A DNA stretch of 64,000 bases. Source: Candolleomyces eurysporus. Lineage: Eukaryota; Basidiomycota; Agaricomycetes; Agaricales; Psathyrellaceae. How positions within the stretch are numbered: the first letter of the stretch is position 1; the number at the start of each line of letters is the position of its first letter. The DNA lies in NCBI GenBank assembly GCA_027579435.1, contig JANBPK010000847.1, positions 141,012 through 205,011 of the forward strand, written 5' to 3'. Shown piece after piece: positions 32,739-45,545 of this stretch. The notes under the pieces were generated by a model that did no database searches, was not told the DNA's origin, and saw nothing but the letters and a program-made list of their open reading frames with translations. A program made the translations under genes and the position numbers.

Positions 32739-35659
32739 ATGTCAGCACCGATAATTCTTCGGGAGCGCGATCAAGACGACGGCGACGCTGAAAGGTATGC
32801 GAAGCGGTTCAAGGCTGACAATACTATTGAGAGTGAAAATGTTGTCCAAGAGGAAGGATCGTCTCAACCGACTTGGGACCATGTCCTTCCTCCTAGCCAT
32901 TCGTTACTTGGGGTTCCCCTGCCCGAAGTCAAGCCAAACGCTGCTGTCAACTTTCTGGAGACCGACGTTGGTATCTCAGAGTATATCGGACGAGGAGAGG
33001 CGAAGATAGAAGGTATCATCAAGCAGAGGTAGGATTCGATATTACTCTGGATAAACGAGACTTGTCTAACAAACTTTCGTTGCTAGATTCACCGACTTCC
33101 TGGTCTTCGAGGTTGACCAAGACAGTAATGTCATTCATATAAAAACTCTCGAAAAACCTCAATCGTCAAAGAATGCCCCCGAAGAGCCGAATGCTGAAGG
33201 CTCAGGAGATGCTAAACCGGATGTTGAAGACGCCGTTGCTCCTGCGATCACTCCTCGTGAAGATGCCGTCCCTAGCTCCAGTGCAGATGTCGCAACCTCT
33301 GTCGACCCTCCAGCGTCCGAAGAAACTACCTCGGAGCCCTGGCCAGAAAACTTCAATACGACATTGGCACCTTTCCTATCTCCCTCAGCTATTGAAGACC
33401 TGAAAAAGATGCTCCTGGAAGGGCCTGAACCTCCGTTAGTCAGTGACAGCGGCTGGGCTGGCAGGGCCGCAAAGGCTGCTGAGGGTTCCGAGGAAAACAC
33501 GACCGCACCTGCTGTTGAGGAGCCTACATCGAACGACTCCAGATCTCGAGGAGGTCGTGGGGGCCGCGGACGCGGACGGGACAATCGCGGAGGAAGAGGT
33601 GGTGGAAGGGGAGGGCGAGGTGGACCGTCAAGAGAGGATCCTCGAAAGGTTGTTTCAGAAGTGCGTGTCGCGTTCCTTGCGAGGATTCTAACGGGATAGC
33701 TAACGAACGTACTTCCAGTCCATTGATTCCAAGGATGTACGAACTGCCATGCACAAAACTATCCGAGAGTTGTTCAAGGGCAAATTTGACACACAAGCAA
33801 ATGACGATTCTCAAATCGTTATCAAATGGGCAAGAGGCGCAGGGCGGGATGGTCGGGGTGGCCGAGGTGGAGCACAACGAGGTGGGATTTCTCAATTGAA
33901 ACCTAAAAACACCTTCTAATTCTTGACCAGGCGAAAGGGCTCCCCGGGGAACTTATCCACCATACATCCATTTTACTCTCCAAAAGACTAACCGCGATAC
34001 GCAAGATGCCCTCGGTCACCTATCCAGACTCCTTCACGTCAATGTTAAGGATTTAACTGTGGCGGGCACAAAAGACAAGCGTGGTGTCACGACTCAGCGA
34101 GTTTCGTTAAGGCGGAACAACAAAACTGTTGAAGACGTATGGAAGCTAGCGAATGGAATAGGCCCTCAGCGCAGCCCACAAGACGCGCTCTCACAGCGTG
34201 GAGAGCGAGGTATCCGCATTTCAGATCTTGTGTATCGAAAAGCTGGGTTAGAACTCGGGATGCTGAAGGGTAATGCCTTCGTTATTACCCTCCGGTGCGC
34301 GCAATCATCGTTTCCCGTGTTGTCGGCCTCATAGTCGAAAATTGTTAGGAACGTCAAGGCTGAGTCAACAGAGGTCCTCGATGAAGCCATGAATACTATC
34401 AAAAACAAAGGGTTCATCAACTATTACGGTTGGTTCTACAACTTCCGTTTGAAAGCTCGGTCCGCTGATTTTTACCAGGGATGCAGAGATTTGGGACAGC
34501 TTCAGTTCCTACCCACGCCATTGGTCTAGCCCTACTGAAGTCAGATTGGAATAAAGCCATCGACCTGATCCTCCAAAAGCGTTATGGAGAGCACCCAGAT
34601 GTTGCCGCTGCTCGTGATGCATGGCTGGAGGAGAAAGACCTAGACAAAGCCCTCCGTTTACTGCCAAGGCGCGTCGTGGCTGAGCGATGTATCCTTGAAA
34701 GCTTCAAGAAAATGAAAGGTGACACGAGGAACGCGATGGGTGCACTGTCCACTGTCAGTTTGATTCGTCTCTCAATCATGTCTCGTCCTGACTGGTTTCC
34801 TAGATTCCTCGTAATCTCCGCCTTATGTATATCCATGCGTACCAGTCGTACGTATGGAACGCAATCGTGTCCGAGCGCATCAAAACCTTTGGGACCGACA
34901 AGCCTGTCGTTGGCGATTTGGTGTTCGACAAAGAAGCTCAGAAGGCTGACAAAATGGATGTCGATGGAGAAGAGGAGGAAGGTGTGTGGTATATGACATG
35001 GAGAGCAGGAAAGCAATATTCATTTTATGCAGGTTCCAATCCACAGAGAAACCGGAAACCTTACTCTCCACCTAGAATCAAAACTCTCACCGAGGAAGAC
35101 CTTGACAAGTATTCTATCTTCGATGTAGTCATGCCGCTCCCCGGAACTGACGTGGCCTATCCTGGTGGAGTGCTCGGTGAACGTTACCGGCAGTTCTTGG
35201 TTATGGATGGCCTCGATCCTGACAATTTTGTGCGTAAGCAAAAGTACGTTTCAGGTTCCAACGTAACATCTTTGAGAAGCCATCTAACGGAGAGTCAGAG
35301 AATACACGCTCAATGGATCCTACCGTGCTATCCTGCACCTTCCTAAAGAGCTTTCCTGGGGAATCATGCGTTATACAGATCCCGATGTTTCTCTAGCTCA
35401 ATCCGACGAAGATAGGTTGCTTGGATTCGATCCGCCTGCAGTTTCCGACGAGGGCAAGTTCATGGCACTGCAGATTAGGCTGACCCTGGGAACCGCAGCT
35501 TATGCCACCATGGCGCTGCGGGAGATCACCAAGACAGATACCAGTACTCATATACAGACCGGCCTTACACAGATGTCGGAGGATCAGAAATTCAGGGGAA
35601 CAGAAGCTGAAGCTACGGAAGTTGCTATACCTGAGTCAGACGAGATCGTGGAGGATTGA
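32739..35659 (+). CDS. PUS7: tRNA/mRNA pseudouridine synthase Pus7 (TruD family)
   Basis: A many-exon gene from ATG at 32739 (MSAPIILRERDQDDGDAERY) to TGA at 35657. VGISEYIGRGEAKIEGIIKQ, RFTDFLVFEVD and YPPYIHFTLQKTNRDTQDAL are TruD-family blocks. The catalytic aspartate is in VAGTKDKRGVTTQRV (GAC at 34074-34076). FINYYGMQRFGTASVPTHAIG and YIHAYQSYVWNAIVSERIK complete the core. Pus7 isomerises uridine at position 13 of tRNAs, at U35 of tRNA-Tyr and in mRNAs, mainly in the nucleus. Unusual here is an insertion between the N-terminal block and the catalytic core: a Pro/Glu/Ser-rich part and then an RGG-rich run (33540-33640), a likely RNA-binding tail within the protein. Confidence 0.95.
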
Positions 35660-35953
35660 TCTACCTCAGGTCCGCGACGGAAAGTACGGATGCTTGTCCC
35701 TTTAGATGTTGTAATTCCGTATGATAGCAATCCTATGCTCGCACTGCACTAAACTGCGGTTGCTTCGCTATGCACGAATGGGAAGCTTCGGGTTTCTCTC
35801 CATCTCGGTAGCATTGATATGAAATCAGATCTATTATGGGAGGCGCGGTCTTTATCATCCGAGTCCACACCGGCGACGTGTCCCACACATCTCACACTTG
35901 TATTTAATGCGCTCACTGGCGCCCCCTCATTTCTCGTAATCAAGCGACTTGCA

Positions 35954-37841
35954 ATGGCCAAAGTCGAAACTATCGTGTTCCTTTCGTTACTTCTCGACCT
36001 TTTTGCGTTTACTATACCTCTACCACTCTTCCCTCGCATCATAGAATGGTATAATTTGGTGAGTGTTGACCCGGCATGCCTTGCCCATGGACAGGTTTAC
36101 TGATGCGGGATACGGTAGAGAGAAGCCTCTGACCCTTCGGGCTTCTTGTCCAAGACACTTGGCTTGGTTCGATACATCCGCAGCTTCCTGTACAACAAGC
36201 CTGGTTCTCAGTCGCAAAGATGGGATGTCGTGCTTCTGGGTATGTGTCTCCGTGCCGCCTTGCGAACCGAGCTTCGTGCTTACTATCCTGTGCATAGGCG
36301 GCCTAATGGGTTCCGTCTTCTCGTGAGTTTTTGAATTCTATTGGGTGCTAGGATCCGTTGTTCACGCCCCCTGCAAACGTCATACTATAGAACGTTACAG
36401 TTCTTCGTTTCACCCAAGATCGGTTCACTCTCGGACAAGTATGGGAGAAAGAACGTGTTGTTGGCCACGATGGTTGGCAATATTCTATCCGCACTGGTGT
36501 ACGCCCATTTCGCTTGCCTTTATGCTTGGCGTTACAAGCTGAAACTTGCCTCAGGTGGATGAAGTCGACCACCTTTTCTTCATACTTGCTTTCCAGGGTC
36601 ATCGGAGGATTGAGTGAAGGGAATGTGCAACTTGCAATGTGAGCTTATTGTCTTCTTGACTACTATGTGCGATCTTTTAATATCTCCTTTTTTCCCAAAC
36701 CTCTGCCTGAATTACGGTTTTGGTTAGCGCAATCCTCTCTGACATTACTACCGCGGCCAATCGTTCCAAAGCTCTTGCTCACGTTGGCATCGCCTTTGCC
36801 ATATGCTTCTGCATTGGCCCACCTATTGGGGCATACTTTGCTTCCAAGCCGTTGCCACAGTCCATCAATTCCTGGGGAATCGAATTCAATATCTACGCAG
36901 TCCCTGCATTTATCACCCTCGTTCTGCTTGTGGCGGAAACCTTATTCCTCTTTGTCGCGTTACCAGAAACTAGGGGCACCAAAGCCTCTGCACAAAAGAA
37001 GAAAGACGAGACGAACGGCAATGGGTCCCCGAAGCCAAAGGCCACACCGGAAAAGCGTCTCCGCACACTGAAGACACTCCGACACTTCCACTTCCTATTT
37101 TTGTCCCTCTTCTCTGGGGTCGAATTCACTTTGACTTTCTTGACATTTGATCGTAAATATTCTCATCCTATTTCATTCTCACATTGCTCTAAAAACAAAT
37201 TCTTTTTTTTTCTTCTTTCCTTCACAGTACTCGATTGGAACAACACACAGAATGGAAAGCTCATCGGATCCATTGGCATAATTAGCGCCCTCCTCCAAGG
37301 GGGTTACGTCCGCCGCTCAGCATCGAAAGTGGGCGAGGGCAGGATGGCCAGGCAAGGGGTCCTCAGCTGCTTCCTCGCCCTCGCTCTCCTCGCTCTAGTC
37401 CCACATTACGTGCATCAACAAACCAGCTCGAGTACAGCCTTGCGTTTGCTCCAACTCGCCGCAATAGGCATGGCGTTCACAAGCGCCACTGTCGTCAACT
37501 CGCTGACGGCATTGGCGTCACTGCAATGTGACGAGTCCTTTGACCAGGACACCGGAAAACCAATTCAGCAACATGCAGAACTGGCAAAGGGCCAGGCACT
37601 GGGCAAGTTTAGGTCATCTGGCCAGCTCGGTCGGGCGTTGGGTCCTATTATCGGTAAGTGCCCTACGCCCTATCCGTTTGGGATTCAGAGTTTGACAAAA
37701 CGTTTTTTCCTCACGTCATATGCAGCGTGCGCTTCTTATTGGACATTTGGACCTTCCGTCACATACTCGGCGTCAGCGATTGCTATGCTTGGCCTTTATA
37801 TTAGAATGAAGCCAATAGTAGCTACCAAAAGTGTACACTAA
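35954..37841 (+). CDS. Major facilitator superfamily transporter (MFSD10/TetA-like)
   Basis: A spliced multi-pass membrane protein. The chosen start 35954 gives MAKVETIVFLSLLLDLFAFT, a good first helix; an in-frame ATG at 35819 is possible. Further segments are LLGGLMGSVFSTLQFFVSPK, the MFS loop GSLSDKYGRKNVLL (G-x-x-x-D-x-x-G-R-K), SYLLSRVIGGLSEGNVQLA, LAHVGIAFAICFCIGPPIGA, AVPAFITLVLLVAETLFLF, a Lys-rich central loop, IGSIGIISALLQGGYVRR and LGRALGPIIACASYWTFG. This fits the 12-helix drug:H+ antiporter-like group containing MFSD10. The substrate cannot be deduced. Splicing in 36050-36420 is intricate, but each junction keeps a helix or motif intact. It is convergent with the next gene. Confidence 0.86.
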
Positions 37842-38014
37842 TAAATTGTGTATTTGAATGAATGTTGGAACGAAATCATCCGGGATTGCAGAGAAAGGAA
37901 ATAAGAAGGGAGGGTATGCGACAACAGTTGCAAGGTGTACGTTAAAATGGTTCGTGGACTTAGAAATAAGCATTTAATGTAGAGAAAAGTTCATGGTACA
38001 GATACAGGAAGACG

Positions 38015-39616
38015 TCATGAGTTTCGATTCGAGGAAAATGATGTGCGAGACGATGGACTATCAGACAGATCAAGAAGATGGGAACTGGATTCATCGTCTG
38101 TGTTATGTCCGCTTTCTAGATCGTGGACCGGCCGTTGTTTCTCATCTGGATGCCTCGAACTTGAGCTAAGCCGGCTCAAAGAGCTGTAAGCCGGAGGAGC
38201 AGGGTAGGAGGAATCTGGAGATGAAGTGGAAGTCGATTCCATTTCAATGTCTTGGGATTGTGTAAAGATGGCTGGAAGGAAAAAGAGAACACCTCTGCTG
38301 TGACGCTGTCTCCGGGGACGGACGGGAGTCATAGGCACATCTTCCCGCGGACTTGTCATTGCAGAGACACGATTGCGGACTCTGCGAAAGGCGTCTGCAA
38401 TGGGGCTGTGAGCACGTCCCGCAAACGGCTCATTGCCAAACACTGGCGAAGGTGGTGCAACGTTCAGGGGTAGGTGGAGGAGAGGAACATTGTCGGTTTC
38501 GGTGGGGGAGACAGACTGTGAACTGACAGGGGAAGCAAGTTGCGTGGGTGTTGATGAGGTTGAAGACGATAAGAAAGATCCTCCGAGGGGGAGATACCAT
38601 CGACCGGATCGGGATAACCGGGGAAGGAGTATGTCATAACCACCAATCCTCCGCAAGCTACGACGTTGACTCTTGGGGAGCCTCACAACGCCAAGCACTA
38701 GGATAAGAAGACCGATCCACATCAACACCTTGCCCCAGGTACCCAGGAAACCGATGAATGCGGCATCGTCTGCGTGCCAGCTGCTCCCATAGAAGTGGGA
38801 AAAGAAGGAGTGGGGAGCTTCCTCTGGGAGTGCATTTTTTCCATAGAGCGACTTTGGGAGAATGCGAATTTCGGAGAGGGCAGTCTTGGGATGCGAGGTC
38901 GTGTAGATACCGTACTGCGCAGAGAGGAACATGGGCCCTGTCGAGAACATGACAGTGGGATAGTTGAGGATCCAGGAATGGTCAAACGTGACGAGGTTGT
39001 GGATGGTCTGCTGGAGGAAGGGATGGCCCTTTTCGGCGAACATGAGGTCGTTGGAGACGCCGACGGGGATGGTCTTTGGAAGAATCACGGGATACTCGAG
39101 GAGGGAATCCATGGGACGGAGACAGCCGATGTCGAGGTCCATGTAGACGCCGCCATAGTGGTGCAGCACGAAGTAGCGGATGGCGTCTGCCCGCTGGATG
39201 GGATACTTGTAGTTGTCAAAGGTGTCGAGGAACCACGGGTAGTGCTGGGCAATGAAGTCGCGGGAGGAGGCGTCTGTCCAGAGGATGTACTCGCTGCGGA
39301 GGGGGTGAGCAGAGGCCACGAAGAAAGCAGAAACGCGTACTAGTCGGGCATCATGTCGCGACATGCCTGGGAGATGGGCTGCCAACGCGGGGGGAGGGTC
39401 TCTGTCTTCCAGGTCTGGTGGATGATCCTTGGTATGCGTTCATGCTGGCTGTGGGAGCGGGTGTTGTTGTCGCGATAGGGGACCTCGAGCTCGGAGAGAT
39501 ANTGCCTGGGGGTCGATGGCGAGGTAGTATGTGACTGAGCTGAGGACGACGACGGTGCCCAGGAGGAAGAGGGCGAGGACGGCAAGGCAGACATAGAAGG
39601 CCCGCCGCTTGTTCAT
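38015..39616 (-). CDS. GT32 (Och1-like) glycosyltransferase with long Ser-rich tail
   Basis: Two exons, ATG at 39616 (MNKRRAFYVCLAVLALFLL) to TGA at 38015. The N-terminus is a signal anchor of a type II membrane protein. RIPRIIHQTWKTETLPPRW and the donor-binding YGGVYMDLDIGCLRPMDSLL (DxD motif) define the GT32/DXD sugar-transferase family, which includes Och1 and the inositol-phosphoceramide mannosyltransferases Sur1/Csh1. A second hydrophobic segment (LMWIGLLILVLGVVRL) follows the catalytic domain, as in the Sur1-type enzymes, so mannosyl-IPC synthesis in the Golgi is the better guess. About 200 residues of Ser/Pro-rich cytosolic tail are unusual. The N at 39502 interrupts the frame just after the anchor; skipping it keeps the protein continuous. 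Confidence 0.88.
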
Positions 39617-39710
39617 GAGGAGGGATGCAACAATCGAAATTCTCCACCCGACATCCTGTCAAATATTCTCGTGGCGAGCCGGCTCGCGACAGCCCGGCCC
39701 GGTTCGTCTG

Positions 39711-41353
39711 CTATCTACGGATGGTTTGCAGCACCTGGCTCAGATACGGCCCCAAGTCCTGCGCGCTTTCTGCCAGGGAGCTGTCCCCAAACTCGGTCCC
39801 TACCCTCGCCAAATTTTCCAGCGAAACCTTCCAGTCGCTTGGCGACCACTCCATCCCCGTCCGCGNCCCCCCGTCCGCTGTACCGCTTCGTGAGGAATAT
39901 CTCCGGCATTGGCGCCGTCATCTTTGTCTTGAGGCTCCTTGCCTTGCCGTAAAGATACTCTATGCACTCCGACGCACTCCATGTTTGGAAGTCCTTTTTC
40001 ATGTATACAGGCGCGTGCCGCGACAGGAGCAGCGCCTCGCCGGCCGATCGCCGCACTTCCGCCCCGCCCACCCGCCCCACCACGCCCCACCAGCAGCCGC
40101 GTGAAGTACACCCGCACATCATCGTGCAGCACATTCAGCGGTGTCTCCTCAGTGCTGTCCCCATCCTCCTCGTCCACCATCATGCTGTCATCCTCCATGT
40201 CTGTCGCCCGCTGCGGAGGTGCTCGGTTTGTCTCTTTTTCTCTATAAGCTGCATTGGATGACGAGAATCTGCCCAGCCCCGCAAACTGCGGCCCATACAG
40301 CACTTGCGCAATGCTTCGGCTGGTCCATACTCCTTTGCGTGGTGGCGTCATCACCGGAAGCTCTGGTTCCTCGGCCTCAGCTGCTCTACCCGTCTATCCG
40401 AGGGACAAATCTCCGCTTACCTTGGCTATGTGCGATAATACACAGATTCTGATCCGCGCTACACAGGATGGTGTTTCCAAACTTTGTGTGCAAGTGCTGC
40501 GCGCAGTCGATAATGAGATGGTCATTCATCATATCGTCCGGGATCATCTGCAGTACGATATGAGACTTCATCAGACGCAATTAGAAGTATGTAGTAGCCT
40601 ACCAGCTCGTCGTTCATTTTCGTCCTCCAGTTCCGAGAAGGTTTGCACGTTTCGTCCGTCGCCTGCACCCTGACCCCTTTATGGAGCTTCACCTTCTCCA
40701 GGAGCCATCCCGAGGCCCGACGCGCAGGCCAGGCCAGGTTCTCTCGATTTTTTTGCCTGTTGGGTAAAAATGTAATCGTAAGCACCACCGCGTCGCGATC
40801 ATCTCCAATCTCGAAGAGTAATATTTTTTTTTTTCCGCGAGAACCCTTGACCACACGAACCAAGGCAAGCAAGCACAACGCCATAGCAACAAAACTGCGC
40901 AACTCCAACTCACCGGTCAAGTTCCTGCACCACGATCCCAGGAAAGACGACGACCACCGGGGCCCCCGCCTTTTCCACGTCTTCCACAAAGGTGCGCAGG
41001 GCCTCGTAGTACCCAAGAAGGATATTCGTATCCACCACCATGTATATAGTGCTTTCCTGCGGTGGGGGCTGTTAATAGTTGTCAGATTGTACATATACGC
41101 CACACTCTACGCCAAATCAAAGCAACGCACTTGCATTTCAACATCATTGTTGGCGATTAATTCAATCTCGTTTAGCGTCGCTTGAAAGTGTGTTCGCTCC
41201 CCTGCTATCGATCTGAATCGATATACCGAATTAAAAGAACCAGGTATCTTACTGGGTGTCGCGGCCTGGACCTCCTTCTGCTGCTTCTCCATTCATTTCA
41301 AAACGCGTTTTTCAAATGAAAGCCGGGCCACCACTTACCATCGTTGTCGCCAT
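39711..41353 (-). CDS. SWT1: Swt1-type nuclear endoribonuclease (PIN domain)
   Basis: The gene runs from ATG at 41353 (first exon MATTM) to TAG at 39711. After small exons (EKQQKEVQAATP, RERTHFQATLNEIELIANND) comes the PIN domain: YMVVDTNILLGYYEALRTFV, APVVVVFPGIVVQELD, SRNWRTKMNDE, MNDHLIIDCAQHLHTKFGNT and ILCSADQNLCIIAHSQ. The conserved acidic residues of Swt1-type PIN nucleases are visible (VVDTN, QELD, SADQN). The C-terminal half has an acidic linker, FQTWSASECIEYLYGKA and MEWSPSDWKVSLENLARVG. Swt1 degrades defective mRNPs at the nuclear pore. A G/C-rich segment at about 40020-40100 needs an intron or a frame change. The N at 39866, next to a C run, breaks the frame unless skipped. Confidence 0.86.
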
Positions 41354-41588
41354 GAGCAGGTGGATGTACAGAGTCAAAGTGCTAATTATGCGCCGCCTGG
41401 TTCCTTTGTCGGTTCATTAGCTTACTCAAATAGGGGTATGGGGCCCGTCAGCCACACCACCCCGAATATCAATTAACGATACAAATAATGATATGATATT
41501 GTGTGCAGTCCAGGTCTACGAGTGTCTACGATAATGAGATGATATGATGATACACTAGCAATGCGACGTTAAAAACCGAATGATCACA

Positions 41589-43961
41589 CTAATATACTGC
41601 TGCAACAGCAATTTTCTTCGTTGGCGGTGTTCCTGTAGGATCCTCTGTTGACTCAGAGTCGCGGTCTTTCCGTTTGAGTCCAGCTTTCGAGTCAGGTGTT
41701 GGTGACCTCGACGATTTGCTTAGGCTGCTAGGTGGAGGGGTGGATCGAGAACTAGAAGTAACCTCTGGTGTAGCACCACGACTTCCGGACCCGATATCGT
41801 TTCGCAGTCGCGCTGCTAGACTTGTTGAAGACAATGCTTCAGCGTGACAGGTTGCATGATAAATCTGCAAGNAAAAAATCAGTAAATAAAAGACCAAATC
41901 GACAAAAGTGATATCGAACATACCTTGTCGTCCTTTGACACCGCGTTTCTCCACACCCATTCTTCATCGTCTTCCAGGAACTCGGACTTCAGTTGCTCCT
42001 TACAAATAGGACAAGAAATGTGTTTCGCCTCATCACCTGGTGGTACCACAACAAACCGAGAGCGAAGTTCTGCCACACTCGGAACCGGGATCCCAGCTTC
42101 TGACTGGGTCGCTGACGTAGCACGGCTCTTGCCCTTGTCATTACCTGAACTATTGTGAATCCAATCATCAACTCCGAGGAACGATGCTCGACTGTGCCCA
42201 CGACCTGCACTCTGAGCAGCCCTTCGGTTGTGCTTGAAGTGCATGTCGAGGTGCTGTTGATGTCTTTCTGTTCCAGACGCAGAATCAGAGAAGCGGAGAC
42301 CACACTGTTTGCATTGCGAAGAAAGACGGTCGTAAAGTAGCGACTTTATGGCAGGCTTTGTCCTGTAAAGAAGAATGGAATAAGTAATTATCGTGTAATT
42401 TCGAAGGATCTACACACCTAAGAATATCCAACGTGGAAAGCTTCGACTTCTGGCCAAGGATCGTCTTCTTATAGTCCTTCCAATCGTCTGACGAAGTACT
42501 CGTGGCCGGCTGCGGCGCTTTCAAATTGGGTGCATTCGATGCCGCCTTGACTCGAGGGGGGCCCACGACCCCAGCGCTGACCAGGCTGTTAATGATGCTG
42601 CTGAGCTTCTCAGTGTCGGGAAGCGCGGGCATCGACGAAGATGTGGGCTGAGGGACTGCGGGTGGTTGAGGATTTGGGTACCCGGCCGAGGGGTAGGTCG
42701 AAGGGTCTGTGGGATATGACGGGGCGGAAGCGGGATGAGGTGGTTGTATCCTAGAAGCAGGATATGGAGGATTTGCCCAATTATTTGCCGGTGGAGGGGG
42801 CACTGGTTGCGTGACGGGGGGCGCGGACTTGACTAGTTCTCTGAGCTGGCCAAGGATTTGACGTAGTTCGTCCTGAGAGACGCCAACCTCCGTAATACAT
42901 TTGCGAAGCTGTGAAATGGTTTGAGCGCTCTGCCAAAGATTGATGACGGTTAAACTCACCTGGTACAACACCTCGATCTTCGTCTGGGCATCCGTATCGT
43001 ACTGGTTAACCGACAGAGCACGTTTTTTCTGGTCAATGGCGAACTGAAGCTCAGACAGAACCTGGCCTTTTGTGATCTGCGAAACAGGATTAGATTCATG
43101 CATCGTCGGCCAGAGTGGATTTCTTACAGATAGATCGCCTCCTTCTCCCCATACTCCTCGCTCGATAGCAAGCTGATTCACAGCCCCGAACACCTCGGAA
43201 CGCGTTGGGGAGCCGTTCCGCCAGGTAAGGAGCATTTCTTCCATCTTCTGGCGAGTCTTGGGGTCAACCTGGCCATAGGTATCAAGGAAAAGGCGGACGA
43301 TGACAGGGGCGAACTTGCGGGCATAAGGATCATGGACGTTTTTGGACACCGAATCCAATAAGTAAAATGCGGGGAGCTTCATCGAAGGCTGGACCTATGA
43401 TGACATATCGATTAGTCAGCAATCCACGGAATCGGAAACAAGGTGAAAAAAAAGCCAAGCAAGATGGAGACGGCGCCAGACAATGCAGGCGCAATTCACT
43501 CTCGACTTGTCGTTCTGAGGCTCATTGTGTGTGGTACTACGATAATCGAAGGTACAAAATGTAATACGTAGTAAGCCGCTTACGAAGCAAGCTGCAACCT
43601 GACAGGTAGACCCCACCACAATGTACTCGGAGTCATGGGATAGAAGACTCACCCTTCGGATGTGCGTCTCGACACAGCTGACGACGATGTCTGCGTGTCG
43701 AGAATAGTCCTGTGCGAGGAGGGATAAACGCTCGATAATCGGTCTCGAGTTGAAAGTAAGGTCAGCGAGTGAGCGCATATAGTCACTACGGAAGGTAGTG
43801 GGGTCGATATGGTACACTGGAGGCGGAGCTGAGATCTGAGGAACGGGAGGGTGCTGAATATAGTGCTGCTGGTGCTGGTGCCCATAGTACGAGTTTACAG
43901 GGGGAGGAGGATAATGGTGGCCGCTGTAAGATGGCTGGCCATAGTGGGCTTGAGAGTACAT
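41589..43961 (-). CDS. PCF11: Pcf11, pre-mRNA cleavage complex II subunit with CID domain
   Basis: ATG at 43961 (MYSQAHYGQPSYSGHHYPPP) to TAG at 41589. A Pro/Tyr/His-rich start precedes the RNA polymerase II CTD-interacting domain: FRSDYMRSLADLTFNSRPII, VETHIRR, MKLPAFYLLDSVSKNVHDPY and KMEEMLLTWRNGS. A coiled segment (KRALSVNQYDTDAQTKIEV) and a Pro-rich linker follow. Two zinc-binding modules end the protein: CKQCGLRFSDSASGTERHQQ (with a following HLDMH) and CPICKEQLKSEFLEDDEEW (with YHATCH). This is the full architecture of Pcf11, which bridges the phosphorylated CTD to 3'-end cleavage and termination. The N at 41872 lies inside an intron. The gene is divergent from RPL9. Confidence 0.94.
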
Positions 43962-44613
43962 GTTCACGAACAAATCAAGGCTAGTGTTGCACTCGGAGCG
44001 GTGACCTCACGCAAGGATATGTGCAAGAACCTATAACCTTATTGAAATGCTCACAAAATCAGACGGACGTGAAGTGCGAACGAGAAACAAGGTGGTGGTT
44101 GACAAGAAAGAGCAGGTGGCACGAACCGGGTATGACAATATCACATTTTAAACTCCGCCCACCGCCTTCGGAGCCCGCTCACAGCAGGTATCACGGGGTT
44201 ACTAGAACTCCGTGGAAATTGGGCACTTGCCACTTGGGCTCAGGCTATAAACTAGCAAATGAAGTCAGATATATAGCTTTGGGCTGGAAAACAGGACGCA
44301 GAATTTAATTTCGATGCTACGGTGGCCACGGGCCCAACAAGGAAAAATCGGGAACCCCTATCTACTTTGGGCAAGTAGCCCTTACGTAAGCTACTGTGCC
44401 TTCACTGCCCAAGAATCTCTCAGTCCATATCACCACCTCCCCAAGCTCTCCCTCAAGGTATGTTGCCAGCCCATATCGCCTCGATTCCATGTCCATTCGA
44501 CTCCCGATGCCCATCGCTTTCGTTTGACACCCGTTTTGCTGGGATTTGTCCGGAAATCGCATTGGATGCGTCGGCCTCGCGTTGGATGCACTCTGACCTA
44601 ACTTGCCTTCCAG
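43962..44613. promoter_or_regulatory. Divergent promoter PCF11/RPL9 with RPL9 leader intron
   Basis: An inverted repeat AGTAGC (44374-44379) and GCTACT (44390-44395) surrounds the palindrome TTACGTAA (44382-44389). A leader intron probably runs from a GTATGT donor at about 44459 to the CAG just before the ATG at 44614, as is common for ribosomal-protein genes. No coding frame is supported. Confidence 0.45.
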
Positions 44614-45294
44614 ATGTTGGACGTCCAGAAGATCGAAGAACTCGAGATCCCTGAGGGAGTTGAAGTCACAATCAAGTCCCGCATTATCGCTGTCACTGGG
44701 CCCCGGGGAACGCTCACCAAAAACGTCCGCCATGTTAACATGGACATCCGAGTGGTGAAGGCCAAGAAGACCAAGGTTCTGCTCACCGTCTGGCAGGGAG
44801 GCAGAAAGCACGTCGCTTGCCTTCGAACTATCCGAACCATGATCAACAACATGGTCACCGGTGTCACCAAGGTATGTCTTCTTCATTCAAACCCTTTCAA
44901 CCAGCTTGAATTTTGCTTCCAGGGCTTCCAATACAAGATGCGAACAGTGTACGCCCATTTCCCCATCAACTGCATCATCCAGGACGATGGGAAGGCCGTC
45001 GAGATCCGCAATTTCTTGGGCGAGAAGGTGTGCTGCGTCGATCCATTTGCTTTGGTTTCTCTTTCCTAAATTATCCCGTAGACCGTACGACACATCGACA
45101 TGCTTGACGGCGTCACCATCACCGAATCAAAAGTCCAGAAGGATGAGCTCATTCTCGAGGGCAGCGACATTGATAACGTTTCGCAATCTGCTGCATCGAT
45201 CCAGGGCATTTGCCGGGTCCGCAACAAGGATATCCGAAAGTTCTTGGACGGTATCTATGTGTCGGAGAGGGGAACCATTCTCCAGGACGATTGA
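44614..45294 (+). CDS. RPL9: 60S ribosomal protein L9 (uL6)
   Basis: Three exons (44614-44871, 44923-45027, 45082-45294) give 191 residues, the usual eukaryotic length. Recognised blocks are [83 protein letters not shown] and [11 protein letters not shown]. It is a universal large-subunit protein near the factor-binding site. The ATG immediately follows a splice acceptor (CTTCCAG), so a 5' UTR intron is likely. Codon choice is strongly biased, as expected for a very highly expressed gene. Confidence 0.97.
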
Positions 45295-45545
45295 AGGGCT
45301 TGGTGGTTTTCTTCCTTCTTTATGGCACATGTCGTCTATGTCCCTACGTCTATGCAATCCCACACCCGTGACGAACGAACAAACGAATTAGGCCGTTCTC
45401 ACCTCATTTTGATGTAAGATTTTGGGCGGCTGCAGACACATGAAAACGTTTTCCAGAAATCGTAAATAGCCCTTGCATATTCTACAAACCTAGGAAGACT
45501 AGCGGAGTCCACAAGCAGAAATTACAGGTAAATAAACATCATAAA

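Noticed and set aside
40020..40100. SWT1 as two separate genes because of a frame change in the G/C-rich segment
   Set aside because: The N-terminal PIN part and the C-terminal FQTWSASECIEYLYG/MEWSPSDW part belong to one known protein architecture. An intron or a local error explains the change better.
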